From: Desulfosarcina alkanivorans
GTDB taxonomy: Bacteria > Desulfobacterota > Desulfobacteria > Desulfobacterales > Desulfosarcinaceae
NCBI RefSeq assembly: GCF_009688945.1
Contig: NZ_AP021874.1
Coordinates: 3,782,001-3,846,000 of the forward strand
Direction of reading: 5' to 3'
DNA: 64,000 bases
The notes beneath the pieces are model-generated. The model made no database searches. It was not told the origin of the DNA and saw nothing but the letters and a program-made list of their open reading frames with translations. Positions 8,690 to 17,585 of this stretch are shown here, one piece after another. Position 1 is the stretch's first letter; each line of letters starts with the position of its first letter. The position numbers and the translations under genes are program-made.

Positions 8690-9699
8690 AACCAAGTCAA
8701 ATCAAGTTTTTCCAGCCACTGGACCGGATACCGGAAGCAGGCGACGTCGTCTACGGGAAAGTATCTCGGATCGGCCAGCATTCGACCTTGGAAAATGTTT
8801 CAGGTCGTATCCATGCGATCCACAATGGCTCCAAAGGGATATTTGTCTTTGGGAATCGCTATGCACCTGATTATTATGAAGGGGTTGTCCCCAAAGAAAG
8901 CTGCCTGGAAATCGATTTGCTGGCCCGCTCAGGCATCATCGGAAAAATCAGGACAAAAAATACGCTCATCAAGGATCCGACCAAAGTCGACATTCTTGGA
9001 TATGTCTGCACGGGCAACGGACAGGTGCTCAACACCACCCAATTCCCTTTGATCGATCCCAAGAGCCGGACGAAAAAAGCACCCCGATCACAAATGATCC
9101 TGATTTGCGGCACGGCCATGAACTCAGGCAAAAGCATGGCCGCTGTCGCTTGCTGCTGGGTTCTGGCATCCCTCGGCTACAATGTAAGGGCTTCGAAAGT
9201 GACCGGCACGGCCAGTCTCAAGGATATTTTGCATATGAACGATGCCGGGGCCAGCCATTATACTGATTTTACCCTGCTGGGACATCCCTCCACCTATATG
9301 TTGCCCCCGGAGAAGCTGCTGGATGTCTTCAACGTGTTGGATTTGAAATATGCCAACAATCCAAAAAATTTCTGGGTTGTTGAACTCGCCGATGGTATCC
9401 TTCAGCGTGAGACCGGCATGTTGCTGAATGCACAGGAGGTCCGATCGCGGATACACCGGTTGATTTTTTGTGCCAATGATGCCTTTGGTGCCATTGGCGG
9501 ATTGAAAGTCCTAAACGAACAATATGGACTACAGCCGGATGCCATCTCGGGCGTGTGCTCCAGTTCACCGCTGCATATTCGAGAGTTGTCCGCTTTCACG
9601 GACATCCCGGTTTTTAACAGTGCCAATCCGGATCAGCAGATGTTGAAACAGTTGCTCGTCCCCGCCAAAGCGAAGCCGGGCAGGCAGAAAGCAGCCTGA
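8638..9699 (+). CDS. P-loop NTPase, DUF1611/MobB-like
   Basis: 353 residues. The N-terminal 130 residues look like a beta-rich domain; a Walker A motif (GTAMNSGKS) lies at residues 158-166, followed by a fold like the DUF1611 or MobB type ATPases (SLGYNVRASKVTGTAS, NFWVVELADGILQRET with an acidic Walker B-like stretch). The substrate is unknown. It begins inside the truncated asparaginase frame and ends 64 bp before disA, so the two may be co-transcribed. Assignment to a named family is tentative; the NTP-binding loop itself is clear. Confidence 0.65.
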   Translation: MRKINKGYILPSAAFSLKPSQIKFFQPLDRIPEAGDVVYGKVSRIGQHSTLENVSGRIHAIHNGSKGIFVFGNRYAPDYYEGVVPKESCLEIDLLARSGIIGKIRTKNTLIKDPTKVDILGYVCTGNGQVLNTTQFPLIDPKSRTKKAPRSQMILICGTAMNSGKSMAAVACCWVLASLGYNVRASKVTGTASLKDILHMNDAGASHYTDFTLLGHPSTYMLPPEKLLDVFNVLDLKYANNPKNFWVVELADGILQRETGMLLNAQEVRSRIHRLIFCANDAFGAIGGLKVLNEQYGLQPDAISGVCSSSPLHIRELSAFTDIPVFNSANPDQQMLKQLLVPAKAKPGRQKAA

Positions 9700-9763
9700 A
9701 AAGAGGGATGGTGCTATTGATTGGCACCGACCCATCCACCCGGAATGCGTTCAGGACCTTGTC

Positions 9764-10825
9764 ATGAAGATCGCTCCCGAACTGATCCCCAAAATCAAGA
9801 TGGTCGCTCCCGGCACGTTGCTGCGCCGTGCGCTGGACGATATCATCATGGCCGATTTCGGAGCGTTGATCGTCTTCTTGGATGACATCAGAGAGCAGGA
9901 AGACATACTGCAGGGCGGATTCTACATCGGGGCAAGCTTTTCACCGGAAAAACTGTACGAACTGGCCAAAATGGACGGCGCCATTATTCTCGATGAAAAC
10001 GTTTCCAGAATCCTGGCGGCCAATGTCCAGCTGGCGCCCGATCCCTTGATAGCGACGAATGAGACCGGTATGCGCCACCGGGCGGCCGAACGCATGGCCC
10101 GGCAGACGTCCAAGTTTGTGCTGACCGTCTCACGACGCAGAAAGGTCATCACCCTTTACCATAAAAACCTCAAGCACCAGATCAGTGATATCAATACGCT
10201 CATCGCACGAATCAGCCAAACCATCCACACCATGGAGCGATACAAAGGCAGTCTTGACAATAAGTCACTTAGAATCGAAGGCGATGAGTTTCTGGATCGG
10301 GTGCAGCTCATTCAAATTACCGAGCTGATTGATGACTGTATCGGAATAATGAACCTGCTCGGGGAAATCGAGCCCTATGTTCTTGAAACCGGAAGTGAAG
10401 GCCGTCTGCCGTATATGCGACTGAACAGCATCAAGGATGACGTTGACACCATGATGCTGATGTTCGTCAAAGACTATTGTTCTCAGACACTTTCTGATCC
10501 AGAAGTTGTCCGTCTGATTGAAAAGCTGAAAACCGTTACACCTGCCGATAATGAAAAAATTGCTGAACTGCTGGGATGGCCGGCATCGGGAGAGCGCAGT
10601 CTGTATGACGTTACGGTGAGACCTAGGGGATATCGGCTACTCAAACAGGTCGCCAAAATTCCGCCGGGCACAGCGGACAAGGTGGTCGACCAGTTCGGGG
10701 ATCTTGTCCATCTCAGTTTGGCCGATGAAGACGCCCTTCTATCGGTTGACGGGATCGGCCAGAAAAGAGCCCAATCGATCATCGAAGGGATTCAACACAT
10801 GCGCAACCGTAGTATTTACCGCTGA
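9764..10825 (+). CDS. disA: DNA integrity scanning diadenylate cyclase DisA
   Basis: 353 residues, the normal DisA length. The N-terminal DAC domain has both active-site motifs: DGA at residues 71-73 and RHR at 104-106 (GMRHRAAER). A helical linker follows, then a helix-hairpin-helix DNA-binding tail (LLSVDGIGQKRAQSIIEGI). DisA makes cyclic di-AMP from two ATP and slows when it meets branched DNA. A c-di-AMP synthase is less common in Gram-negative bacteria but known in Desulfobacterota. No c-di-AMP phosphodiesterase of the GdpP/DHH type is seen nearby; the HD protein at 15082 is only a remote candidate. It ends 25 bp from the convergent radical-SAM gene. Confidence 0.93.
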   Translation: MKIAPELIPKIKMVAPGTLLRRALDDIIMADFGALIVFLDDIREQEDILQGGFYIGASFSPEKLYELAKMDGAIILDENVSRILAANVQLAPDPLIATNETGMRHRAAERMARQTSKFVLTVSRRRKVITLYHKNLKHQISDINTLIARISQTIHTMERYKGSLDNKSLRIEGDEFLDRVQLIQITELIDDCIGIMNLLGEIEPYVLETGSEGRLPYMRLNSIKDDVDTMMLMFVKDYCSQTLSDPEVVRLIEKLKTVTPADNEKIAELLGWPASGERSLYDVTVRPRGYRLLKQVAKIPPGTADKVVDQFGDLVHLSLADEDALLSVDGIGQKRAQSIIEGIQHMRNRSIYR

Positions 10826-10850
10826 GCTCTGCTCGGTGCACGGATGATGG

Positions 10851-12254
10851 TCAGTAGTACCGGGCCAGACCCGGTGTAATGGTTTCGAAGGGGAGGATGT
10901 TTTTACATGGCCCGCGTAATCGGGGATCTTGCGTGCTATCCGTTTGTAGCTTCCCGCGGATATCGAGCAGGCTTCCGAACCCCTGAACCGCCTCACTGTC
11001 CAGCCAATCCGTTGAATGGACCATCTGTTTTTCGATCACAAGGGATTTACCGCGGTCCAAAGCCACTTTCTTGAACGGATGGCGATAACTGACGCCCTCT
11101 CTGAGAACGGCCTGGCTGTATCCGACCTTTAGACGGACTTTTGAAAAATCGATCAGATGCCACAACTCGGCCGAAAAAGAGATGGCATCCTTTTTGGCGG
11201 AAATGCTGTATAGCGAGGCGTCGACCCCGCGGTCGGCGAGCGTTTTGCAAACGTCGGCGATATGGTTCTCAGCGCCGATGACTGTCAGCCGCCTGATATA
11301 CCCGGTAGGGGTGATATCTTCATGGCCGGCCCTGATCTCTTTCGCACATCGTTTCCTGGCACCCATCCCTTGAAATTGGTGGCGAAAAGCAAACGAACAG
11401 TAATTGATGGGCAGGGAAATGTCCCGTTCAAGGGCGTATTGGATTAAGGCCAAGGCAGTCAGTTCGCTCTCCAGAACGGTAACTCCTGGGCCGCGGACAA
11501 ATGTATATCCTCTGTCTATTAGATGGTTGACGTTGTGAGGTGTGCAACGTATCTGGTGAAGGTTCAGATGGTTCACCCCGAGCCGTTCCAGATCAATCAT
11601 CAATTGTTTGACTGTGGAAATATCTTCCGGAATTGCCGGTATTTCGACGGTAACCCGCGGAATCACATGTAGCGCCTGCTCCAGTGTTTCCAGACGGTAT
11701 CCATTGGCACTCAAATCGAAACGAATTTCATCCAGTCCACCATCGCACAAGGCCGCAAGCTTCTCCCGATTTACCAAAATCCCGTTGGTATACAGCCACG
11801 TATACACTGGATGATCTACCCGTTTTTTGAGGGCTTTCAGATAAGCAAGAAGGCGGTCGAAAGTGAGAAGAGGCTCCCCTCCGCTGAAACCAACTCCCTT
11901 GATGTGATAGCGGGATACATAGTCCGCATAATTGTCGGGATGATCGAATACAATCGTATTGGTCATGGGCTGCCCGGGATCGTCCTGAGCGGTGGGACAA
12001 TAAAAACAGCGGGCATTGCAGGTGCCATTGATGAAGAGGCAGGACCACCGCCCCTGTCCACACAGGGTGCATCCTTGCGAGATATGGCGGGTATAGAGTT
12101 TGGTCCGAGAATGGGCCCAATGCGCTTGGGGATTGCCCATGATACGATCCAGCAACGACGTTCTGGTGAAAACGGCTTCCTCTATTTCATCTGGAAGCAG
12201 CCATTTCATCGTATCATAAACGTTTGCATACGCTTTGCGGATGTGCGAATCCAA
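10851..12254 (-). CDS. Radical SAM protein
   Basis: 467 residues. The radical-SAM cluster motif CNARCFYC has Cys at 79, 83 and 86 (CxxxCxxC), and GVGFSGGEPLL matches the SAM-binding GGEP motif. Three extra Cys just upstream (residues 62, 65 and 72) could hold an additional cluster or zinc. The C-terminal 150 residues (from about 310) form a separate unrecognised domain. Radical SAM enzymes start reactions by cleaving SAM with a reduced 4Fe-4S cluster; the substrate is unknown. It is co-directional with, and 21 bp downstream of, a zinc-ribbon gene. Confidence 0.85.
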   Translation of the reverse strand: MDSHIRKAYANVYDTMKWLLPDEIEEAVFTRTSLLDRIMGNPQAHWAHSRTKLYTRHISQGCTLCGQGRWSCLFINGTCNARCFYCPTAQDDPGQPMTNTIVFDHPDNYADYVSRYHIKGVGFSGGEPLLTFDRLLAYLKALKKRVDHPVYTWLYTNGILVNREKLAALCDGGLDEIRFDLSANGYRLETLEQALHVIPRVTVEIPAIPEDISTVKQLMIDLERLGVNHLNLHQIRCTPHNVNHLIDRGYTFVRGPGVTVLESELTALALIQYALERDISLPINYCSFAFRHQFQGMGARKRCAKEIRAGHEDITPTGYIRRLTVIGAENHIADVCKTLADRGVDASLYSISAKKDAISFSAELWHLIDFSKVRLKVGYSQAVLREGVSYRHPFKKVALDRGKSLVIEKQMVHSTDWLDSEAVQGFGSLLDIRGKLQTDSTQDPRLRGPCKNILPFETITPGLARYY

Positions 12255-12275
12255 GCTGGTTGCCCTGAATTGTTG

Positions 12276-12479
12276 TCAATTAAAATCCAAGAGGTCTTCT
12301 TCGTCCAGTCCCCGACCCAATTCCTTTTGGATGAGGTCATCGCTTCTGCTCTCGGAAAAGTTCCTTTCATCCGGCATCCAGTCATCGCAATCGGGAAGGC
12401 CTTCAAATCCGCAAACCGAACAGGTGCTGGTAAAAGGCTTGAATAATGTTCCACAGATGTGGCAAATTCCATGATTCAC
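12276..12479 (-). CDS. Small zinc-ribbon protein
   Basis: 67 residues with two CxxC knuckles (C6/C9 and C20/C23: CHICG and CSVCG) followed by an acidic tail. This is a rubredoxin-like or zinc-ribbon fold that binds one metal ion. It lies directly upstream of the radical-SAM gene in the same direction, so it probably belongs to the same operon and may assist that enzyme. No family name can be given. Confidence 0.65.
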   Translation of the reverse strand: MNHGICHICGTLFKPFTSTCSVCGFEGLPDCDDWMPDERNFSESRSDDLIQKELGRGLDEEDLLDFN

Positions 12480-13005
12480 ACCGTCTTCCTCTCGTTTCTA
12501 TTAATGCCCACGTCCTCTTCCAGCTTGAAAAACATTCCGCTATCATCCACGATCACTACCTGAGCCAGCGTCTTGATAAAATGCGACCGGAGGCTTTTGA
12601 TAACTGCCAATATCAGCAACTTTTAAGCCATCAACATATAATTGTGGGATTTAATCAATCTATCTATGAATCAGATGGTTATCCACCATTCAGACGTGAT
12701 GGAATGGTTTGTTTTCCAATAATAGGAAGCATGGGTTCCGAACGGACTATTTTTGAGAACTGACAGTTCCGGTTTTTCTAACACCGTGGGGGCCGACAAA
12801 TCAGGTGTTATTTTGGAATGTCGCCTTTATCATTTAAAATCAAAATGTAATATTAATTGCAGATCATTTTCCATAAGATAAAGGGCCTCGGTTGGCACGA
12901 GATTGGCGTTCATATAAAAGTCTGGTATCAACGGAGCTGTGATTGCGATCGATCAGCCACCTTGTTTTCAGGTATAGACCCTTTAAGATTAGGAGTATCG
13001 AACTG
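12480..13005. other. AT-rich intergenic stretch
   Basis: Over 500 bp, clearly richer in A and T than the flanking genes. A 105-codon plus-strand frame (12446-12763) overlaps the zinc-ribbon gene and resembles no family. The stretch probably holds the zinc-ribbon promoter on the left and the promoter for the 13006 gene on the right. Confidence 0.45.
12892..12907 (+). promoter_or_regulatory. Candidate sigma-54 promoter
   Basis: The string ttggcacgagattggc has GG and GC elements separated by exactly 10 bases, as in -24/-12 promoters (TGGCACG-N4-TTGC, one mismatch). It lies about 100 bp upstream of the small protein and the phosphatase-like gene. No activator-binding site was identified. Confidence 0.35.
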
Positions 13006-13167
13006 ATGGAAAATTTTCAAAAGGATCTGCTTTCTATCTCGAAATCTATCTCTAAACTGGCAGTAAAAGTAGAAACATTGGCTAACGATATCATTGGACA
13101 AAGCATGGAAAAGAAGCCAGTCAAAATATCATCGTCCTCAGAAGCAATCGTAAAAGAAGCCACGTAA
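13006..13167 (+). CDS. Small hypothetical protein next to a pseudophosphatase
   Basis: 53 residues, mainly one amphipathic helix (LLSISKSISKLAVKVETLAN) that could form a coiled coil. The start at 13006 is chosen because aggag lies 9 bases upstream; a longer frame begins at 12943 without a ribosome site. Its stop is 3 bp before the next start, so the two are likely translated together. No family recognised. Confidence 0.55.
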   Translation: MENFQKDLLSISKSISKLAVKVETLANDIIGQSMEKKPVKISSSSEAIVKEAT

Positions 13168-13170
13168 CGC

Positions 13171-13707
13171 ATGCCCTCTAAAAATTGGATTAATAACAAC
13201 CTCACCATCGCTGCTCATCCAATAAAGACGCAAAGAAAAGGAAAATGGTGGGAAAGCTATGACCTGATCATCAATGTCTCTGACTATGTGGACGTAGAGC
13301 TGAATACGATAATAGCTTACCATGGTATTGCAGTTTACTGGTTCCCAATGGGGGAATCCTACGGCATCCCTTTGGAAAATGTTTATGGTGCGATTTCAGT
13401 CTTGTGGTACGCTGAATCCAACAACCTAAGAGTCCTCCTTCATGGCATATCTGGGAGGAATCGAAGCATAATGGTTACCGACTGTTATTATTATATAAAA
13501 AACGGAAAGCACAGGAAAGACAGCGCCCGTGATGTCCTTTATGGCATAAATAAAAGCAACAAGCTGATTCTGAACATTCACGATAATCAACTACCCGGCA
13601 TCTATCGCATGGAACTGTTTCTCGAAAATTGTAAAAAGCTACTAACAGCACCAGAGGTCGCAGGCGGGGCCCCAGTTGATTGGTTAAAAAAAGAAACATT
13701 CGGATAG
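13171..13707 (+). CDS. Dual-specificity-phosphatase-like protein lacking the catalytic Cys
   Basis: 178 residues. The body resembles small dual-specificity phosphatases: YDLIINVSDYVD, YWFPMGESYGIPLENVYGAI, then VLLHGISGRNRS where the P-loop HCxxxxxR is expected. Residue 92 (codon at 13444, ggc) is Gly in place of the nucleophilic Cys, while His91, Arg98 and Ser99 are kept. Without Cys the protein should bind but not hydrolyse phosphorylated ligands, making it a pseudophosphatase if the reading is right. It follows a small helical protein by 3 bp in an AT-rich, possibly acquired island. Confidence 0.6.
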   Translation: MPSKNWINNNLTIAAHPIKTQRKGKWWESYDLIINVSDYVDVELNTIIAYHGIAVYWFPMGESYGIPLENVYGAISVLWYAESNNLRVLLHGISGRNRSIMVTDCYYYIKNGKHRKDSARDVLYGINKSNKLILNIHDNQLPGIYRMELFLENCKKLLTAPEVAGGAPVDWLKKETFG

Positions 13708-13847
13708 AGGATCTAATGCCAACTTGGCAGCACAATCATTTTAATTGCAATCCGTTTTTTTTTAAACCCATAAAGGACAAATTAAGCAGCATTGACACTG
13801 TATAAACCGAGTTGATGATCCATGAAAACCTGGGGCGTACGTTCACG

Positions 13848-14393
13848 ATGAAAACAATCATCCCCTTCATCCTATGGCTTCTGCTTTTCATTGGCAACGA
13901 CATCGCTGTTAATCCGGTATCGGCCACCGATAGTGTGGCCTATCCTGTGATCAAACTGACCGTCAATAACCAGCCCCTCGGAGAGGTCTTGGCGGCCATC
14001 ACGACCGAGACCGGGTATGAGTTCAACATCAACGAACAGTGGGAGTCGCATCCAGTCAGCGCCACCCTCGATAACCTTTCCTTGGAACAGGGGCTCAAAC
14101 GACTGCTGCGCAACTTGAACCACACCATCATCTGGGATTCGGACCAGATCATCTCCATCATGGTCTATGGCAAGACCGAGGCCACAAGCCATCACAGCGG
14201 GATCTCACATGCCGCACTTCCTCCTGGTATCCCGTCCGTGCCGCCCTCAGAAGCCGAGGACCTTGGCGAACTGCAAGACGATCTTTCACCCGAAGAAGAA
14301 GCCTCAGAAGCCGATAAGCGCGAAATGGCAGGAAGCGAGGAGAATGCGCCGCTTGATGATCAAAAGCCCGACAAGACCCCAATTCAAGATTAG
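13848..14393 (+). CDS. Exported STN-domain (secretin/TonB short N-terminal) protein
   Basis: From the ATG at 13848 the product has a signal peptide (FILWLLLFIGNDIAVNPVSA), a single STN/N0-like domain (residues about 30-105: VIKLTVNNQPLGEVLAAITT, ISATL-type strand and LEQGLKRLLRN), and an acidic Pro/Glu-rich tail that looks disordered. STN domains normally sit before secretin or TonB-receptor channels; here none follows. It could be a periplasmic interaction module. A start at 13812 in the same frame would add 12 residues. A short hairpin (ttccagt/actggaa, about 14428-14449) lies downstream. Confidence 0.6.
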   Translation: MKTIIPFILWLLLFIGNDIAVNPVSATDSVAYPVIKLTVNNQPLGEVLAAITTETGYEFNINEQWESHPVSATLDNLSLEQGLKRLLRNLNHTIIWDSDQIISIMVYGKTEATSHHSGISHAALPPGIPSVPPSEAEDLGELQDDLSPEEEASEADKREMAGSEENAPLDDQKPDKTPIQD

Positions 14394-14876
14394 CAGCTTG
14401 AAAACTTTTTAGATCCTTGTATTGGTTTCCAGTCCAATAAAACTGGAACAATTATCCGAGCACCCCTGCAGGCCGGCAAATAAAGTATGTTCTGGCTATA
14501 ACACGAAAACCAGCATTCCGGAAATTCCATTTATCTGTCCATACGTTGCCGATCAAGAGGACAGATGGAAAATTTCAAGGGCCACTACATATGGCAGTCG
14601 GACGAAATCCCTGTTCGATGCAGATTACATTTGAAAATAGTAAATATGACATAAGTACGGTGGTCTGAGATATATTGAGAAAATAACCGGTTGGACTCAA
14701 CAACAGATACCATCTTTCCTGGATTTACAGAACCGCGACGTCCCCGCCTATCAGGCGACGGGAACCCATTCACAAATGACGCCAATTGTGGTTTCGGCCC
14801 CAAGGCGCCTCCAGTCGGTGTGTATCGGAATTGCTGCCAGCGGGTGAAACGCATGTGCCGGGCCGTTCCCAGGCAG
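14394..14876. other. Intergenic stretch, nothing recognised
   Basis: About 480 bp between the STN gene and the end of the DUF6485-like gene. Short overlapping frames exist on both strands with Arg/Pro-rich translations that look like noise. No repeat shared with the rest of the window was seen. Confidence 0.45.
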
Positions 14877-15080
14877 CTATACCCGCCCCTCGGTCACCAA
14901 CCTTGCAAAATGCTCATAGCTGCGGTCATAGGTGCGTTCGGCATCGTCGGGAAAGACGCAGGCGGGCAGCTGACGCATCTGCGCGTGGTACTTGATGCAT
15001 TCACAGCAGACCCCTTTTCGCGAGCAGGGTTCGTAGGAGCAGTTGCAGCGTTCCAGATTCTTATCCTTATTGCACTCCAT
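14877..15080 (-). CDS. DUF6485-like Cys-rich protein
   Basis: 67 residues from the ATG at 15080, chosen because gggag lies 9 bases upstream; the ATG at 15089 is directly against that ribosome site. It begins [20 protein letters not shown] and contains eight Cys, most in the first half (C-x-C, CC and CxxC patterns), a pattern I know from DUF6485 proteins of anaerobes. Metal or Fe-S binding is likely but unproven. It starts 1 bp after the HD gene ends, so they form an operon. Confidence 0.75.
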   Translation of the reverse strand: MECNKDKNLERCNCSYEPCSRKGVCCECIKYHAQMRQLPACVFPDDAERTYDRSYEHFARLVTEGRV

Positions 15081-15081
15081 G

Positions 15082-15663
15082 CTAGGCATCTCCCTTCAGG
15101 CCGATTTCATCGGCCACTTCCCGCATGCCCATGATGGTGTCGGTGATCAGTTCACCCAGTTCCACCCCCAGCATATCGACGCCCTGTTGAATAATCGACC
15201 GGTCCACTTTGGCGGCAAAACGCTTGTCCTTCCATTTTTTTTTCACGGACTTGGCCTTCATGTCCAGGACGCTTTTGGTCGGCCGCACCAGCGCCGAGGT
15301 GGCCACCAGACCGGTCAGTTCGTCGATGGCGAACAGCACCTTTTCCATGGTGGTTTGCGGTTGGACATCCGAACAGATGCCCCATCCGTGGCTGACCACG
15401 GCGCGGATCAGGTGGTCGGGCCAGTTGTTTTCCTTCAGGATTTCTTCTGTTTTTTTACAGTGCTGATCGGGGAATTGTTCGTAATCCAGGTCGTGGACCA
15501 GGCCCACGACCCCCCAGACGTTCTCGTCCTCGCCGTATTTCCTGGCCATGTAGCGCATGACGCCTTCGACGGCAAAGGCGTGTTTAATCAGGCTGTCACT
15601 CCGGTTGTATTTTTTTAAAAGGGCCAGGGCATCTTCTCTGGTGGGTATCGGACTGCTCATCAT
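15082..15663 (-). CDS. HD-domain hydrolase
   Basis: 193 residues with the metal-binding HD signature: His28 ([12 protein letters not shown]) and His57-Asp58 ([15 protein letters not shown]), plus a later conserved VVSHGWG. HD proteins of this size hydrolyse phosphomonoesters or phosphodiesters of nucleotides. The substrate is unknown. The ribosome site ggaga precedes two adjacent ATGs at 15663 and 15660. First gene of a two-gene operon with the DUF6485-like protein. Confidence 0.85.
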   Translation of the reverse strand: MMSSPIPTREDALALLKKYNRSDSLIKHAFAVEGVMRYMARKYGEDENVWGVVGLVHDLDYEQFPDQHCKKTEEILKENNWPDHLIRAVVSHGWGICSDVQPQTTMEKVLFAIDELTGLVATSALVRPTKSVLDMKAKSVKKKWKDKRFAAKVDRSIIQQGVDMLGVELGELITDTIMGMREVADEIGLKGDA

Positions 15664-15835
15664 GGTCTCCTATATCGTCATGGGATTGTCTGTGGAGCAT
15701 GCAGGTCTTACTTTAAAAATACGGAGATTGATTTACCATATGACACGCCGGGCAACAACCCCTTGCCCCTTTGGATCATCGAAGCCTTTAACCCCTGTCA
15801 AAATGGACGGGCCATGCCAGGAGAAAGAGACGACC

Positions 15836-17338
15836 ATGCCCCGCAAGCACCCCACGGATGAACTGCACCGACTGACATCCGCCATCCAGGCGCTCAACGT
15901 CCGCTGGTCCAGGCAGGCCCTGGCCCTCTGGCAAGGCCTGCCGCCCGAACATGCACCGGACCGGCTGTATGCCGGATTCGAAGCCGTCCTGACCCCGGAA
16001 ACCATTGCCGGGGCATCGGACATACCGGACGATAAAACACGCACCCGCATCCGCCACGGGTTGATCGATCACTACCTGCAGCGCCAGCTGATGCCCCACG
16101 AGACGGAAATGCAGGCCTGGAGCCGTGGTGCGGCGGCCCACGTGGACGGTGAAAAAATATACTTCAGGGACGTCATTCCCTGGTGCCAGAAATCCAGCAC
16201 CCTGGCCAAACGTCAGCGTCTGCAGCAGGAAACCGGCCCCTTGTGCAAACTGCTTAAGCCCTTTGCCGTCAACTACTGGAAGGTCGTGCTGGACACCCTT
16301 ACCGCAGAGTTCGACTTCGACAATTACATCGATTACTGCCGCCAGAAAAAGGGCATTGACTACCACCGACTCTACCGGCAGGTGAAAGTCCTCGTCGATC
16401 AGACGGACGCTTACTACTTTGCGGCCATGGACGCGTGGAGCCACGCGCGTTTCAACCTGCCCGTGCAGCAGCTCACCCGGTTTGACGCCATCTACCTGCT
16501 CAGCCTGGGCCAGTGGGATCGGCTGTGTCCGGTGAATGCGCCCGAAGAGACGCTGGGATTCTTCAGGCACTGGGGGCTGGACCCGGCCCATCATCCCGGT
16601 CTTCATCTGGACCTGAGCACATCGGCCGAAAAAAGTGCCCAGGCGATTACCGTCATGGTCCGGATCCCCCGGGAGATCCATATTCTCATGCGGCCCGAAG
16701 GAGGGTGGGTCGATGTGGAAACCCTCTGGCACGAACTGGGACACGGGCTGTCGGCCGTTTCCACTGACCCGTCACTTTCTGAAGTGGACCGTGAACTGGC
16801 CACGGCCTTCAACCTGTCCGAAACTTACGCCTTCCTGCTGCAGCGCATGGCCCTGAGCCGGCCGGTACTGGAACGGGTCATGGGGCTGCCCGAGGCCACC
16901 GTGGCCACCATCGGCTACTACAAGGACCTGAAGGATCTGTCGGTCTTTCGCCGCTACGCCGCCAAATTCATCAGTGAATACGAAATGTTTACCGGCGGCG
17001 ACCTGACCGACGGCCAACCCTATGCCGACACCATGGCCCGCATCACCGGTTTCTACCACCAGCCGGAAAGTCACCTGTTCGACCTGGTGCCCGAATTCTA
17101 CTGCGCCGATTACCTCTTGGGGTGGATGGGGGAAGCCGTGCTGGCCGACCACCTGACCGGACGTTTCGGTGAATACGGATGCCTGGATCCCCTGGCCGGA
17201 GAATGGCTGAAGTCCCTCTGGCGCCAGGGCAATGCCGCGGACATGTTTGCCTTCTTCGAAACGAACGGACTGGATGAACTCACGGCGGCCCCCCTGCTGC
17301 GTCGATGGAGGCGTTTATCGGAGACGCCGGCAGCCTGA
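15836..17338 (+). CDS. M3-like zinc metallopeptidase
   Basis: 500 residues from the ATG at 15836, preceded by ggagaaagag; an upstream extension of 93 codons overlaps the HD gene and is not protein-like. The zinc motif HELGH lies at residues 299-303, with a downstream acidic helix (FNLSETYAFLLQ) that could supply the third ligand, as in M3 oligopeptidases. The protein is shorter than typical M3 enzymes (600-700 residues) and lacks a signal peptide, so it is probably a cytoplasmic peptidase. The exact family within the thermolysin-like fold group is uncertain. Confidence 0.75.
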   Translation: MPRKHPTDELHRLTSAIQALNVRWSRQALALWQGLPPEHAPDRLYAGFEAVLTPETIAGASDIPDDKTRTRIRHGLIDHYLQRQLMPHETEMQAWSRGAAAHVDGEKIYFRDVIPWCQKSSTLAKRQRLQQETGPLCKLLKPFAVNYWKVVLDTLTAEFDFDNYIDYCRQKKGIDYHRLYRQVKVLVDQTDAYYFAAMDAWSHARFNLPVQQLTRFDAIYLLSLGQWDRLCPVNAPEETLGFFRHWGLDPAHHPGLHLDLSTSAEKSAQAITVMVRIPREIHILMRPEGGWVDVETLWHELGHGLSAVSTDPSLSEVDRELATAFNLSETYAFLLQRMALSRPVLERVMGLPEATVATIGYYKDLKDLSVFRRYAAKFISEYEMFTGGDLTDGQPYADTMARITGFYHQPESHLFDLVPEFYCADYLLGWMGEAVLADHLTGRFGEYGCLDPLAGEWLKSLWRQGNAADMFAFFETNGLDELTAAPLLRRWRRLSETPAA

Positions 17339-17585
17339 GATCAGGGCCGGCACTTTCCGGAGCTGGCTTGAATGCATGTTGTCGACTGGCACCAGTTTGT
17401 ATTTCAGTCCGGAGCTGTGTATACTGCCCCTGAGCCCCATCAACCAGACGCACGACACGCAGCAACTGCCCCCCGAAGTCCTTTCAGGTCCGTGAGTAAA
17501 CGGGCCAAAAACGGTGGTATCTACCCGTTTTCCGTTCACCGCCGTGTTGGCGGCCCACGGAAAGATCAAACCATTGGAGGAATGA

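Noticed and set aside
15557..15835. Upstream 93-codon extension of the M3-like peptidase
   Set aside because: It overlaps the HD gene on the other strand, lacks a ribosome site and is not protein-like.
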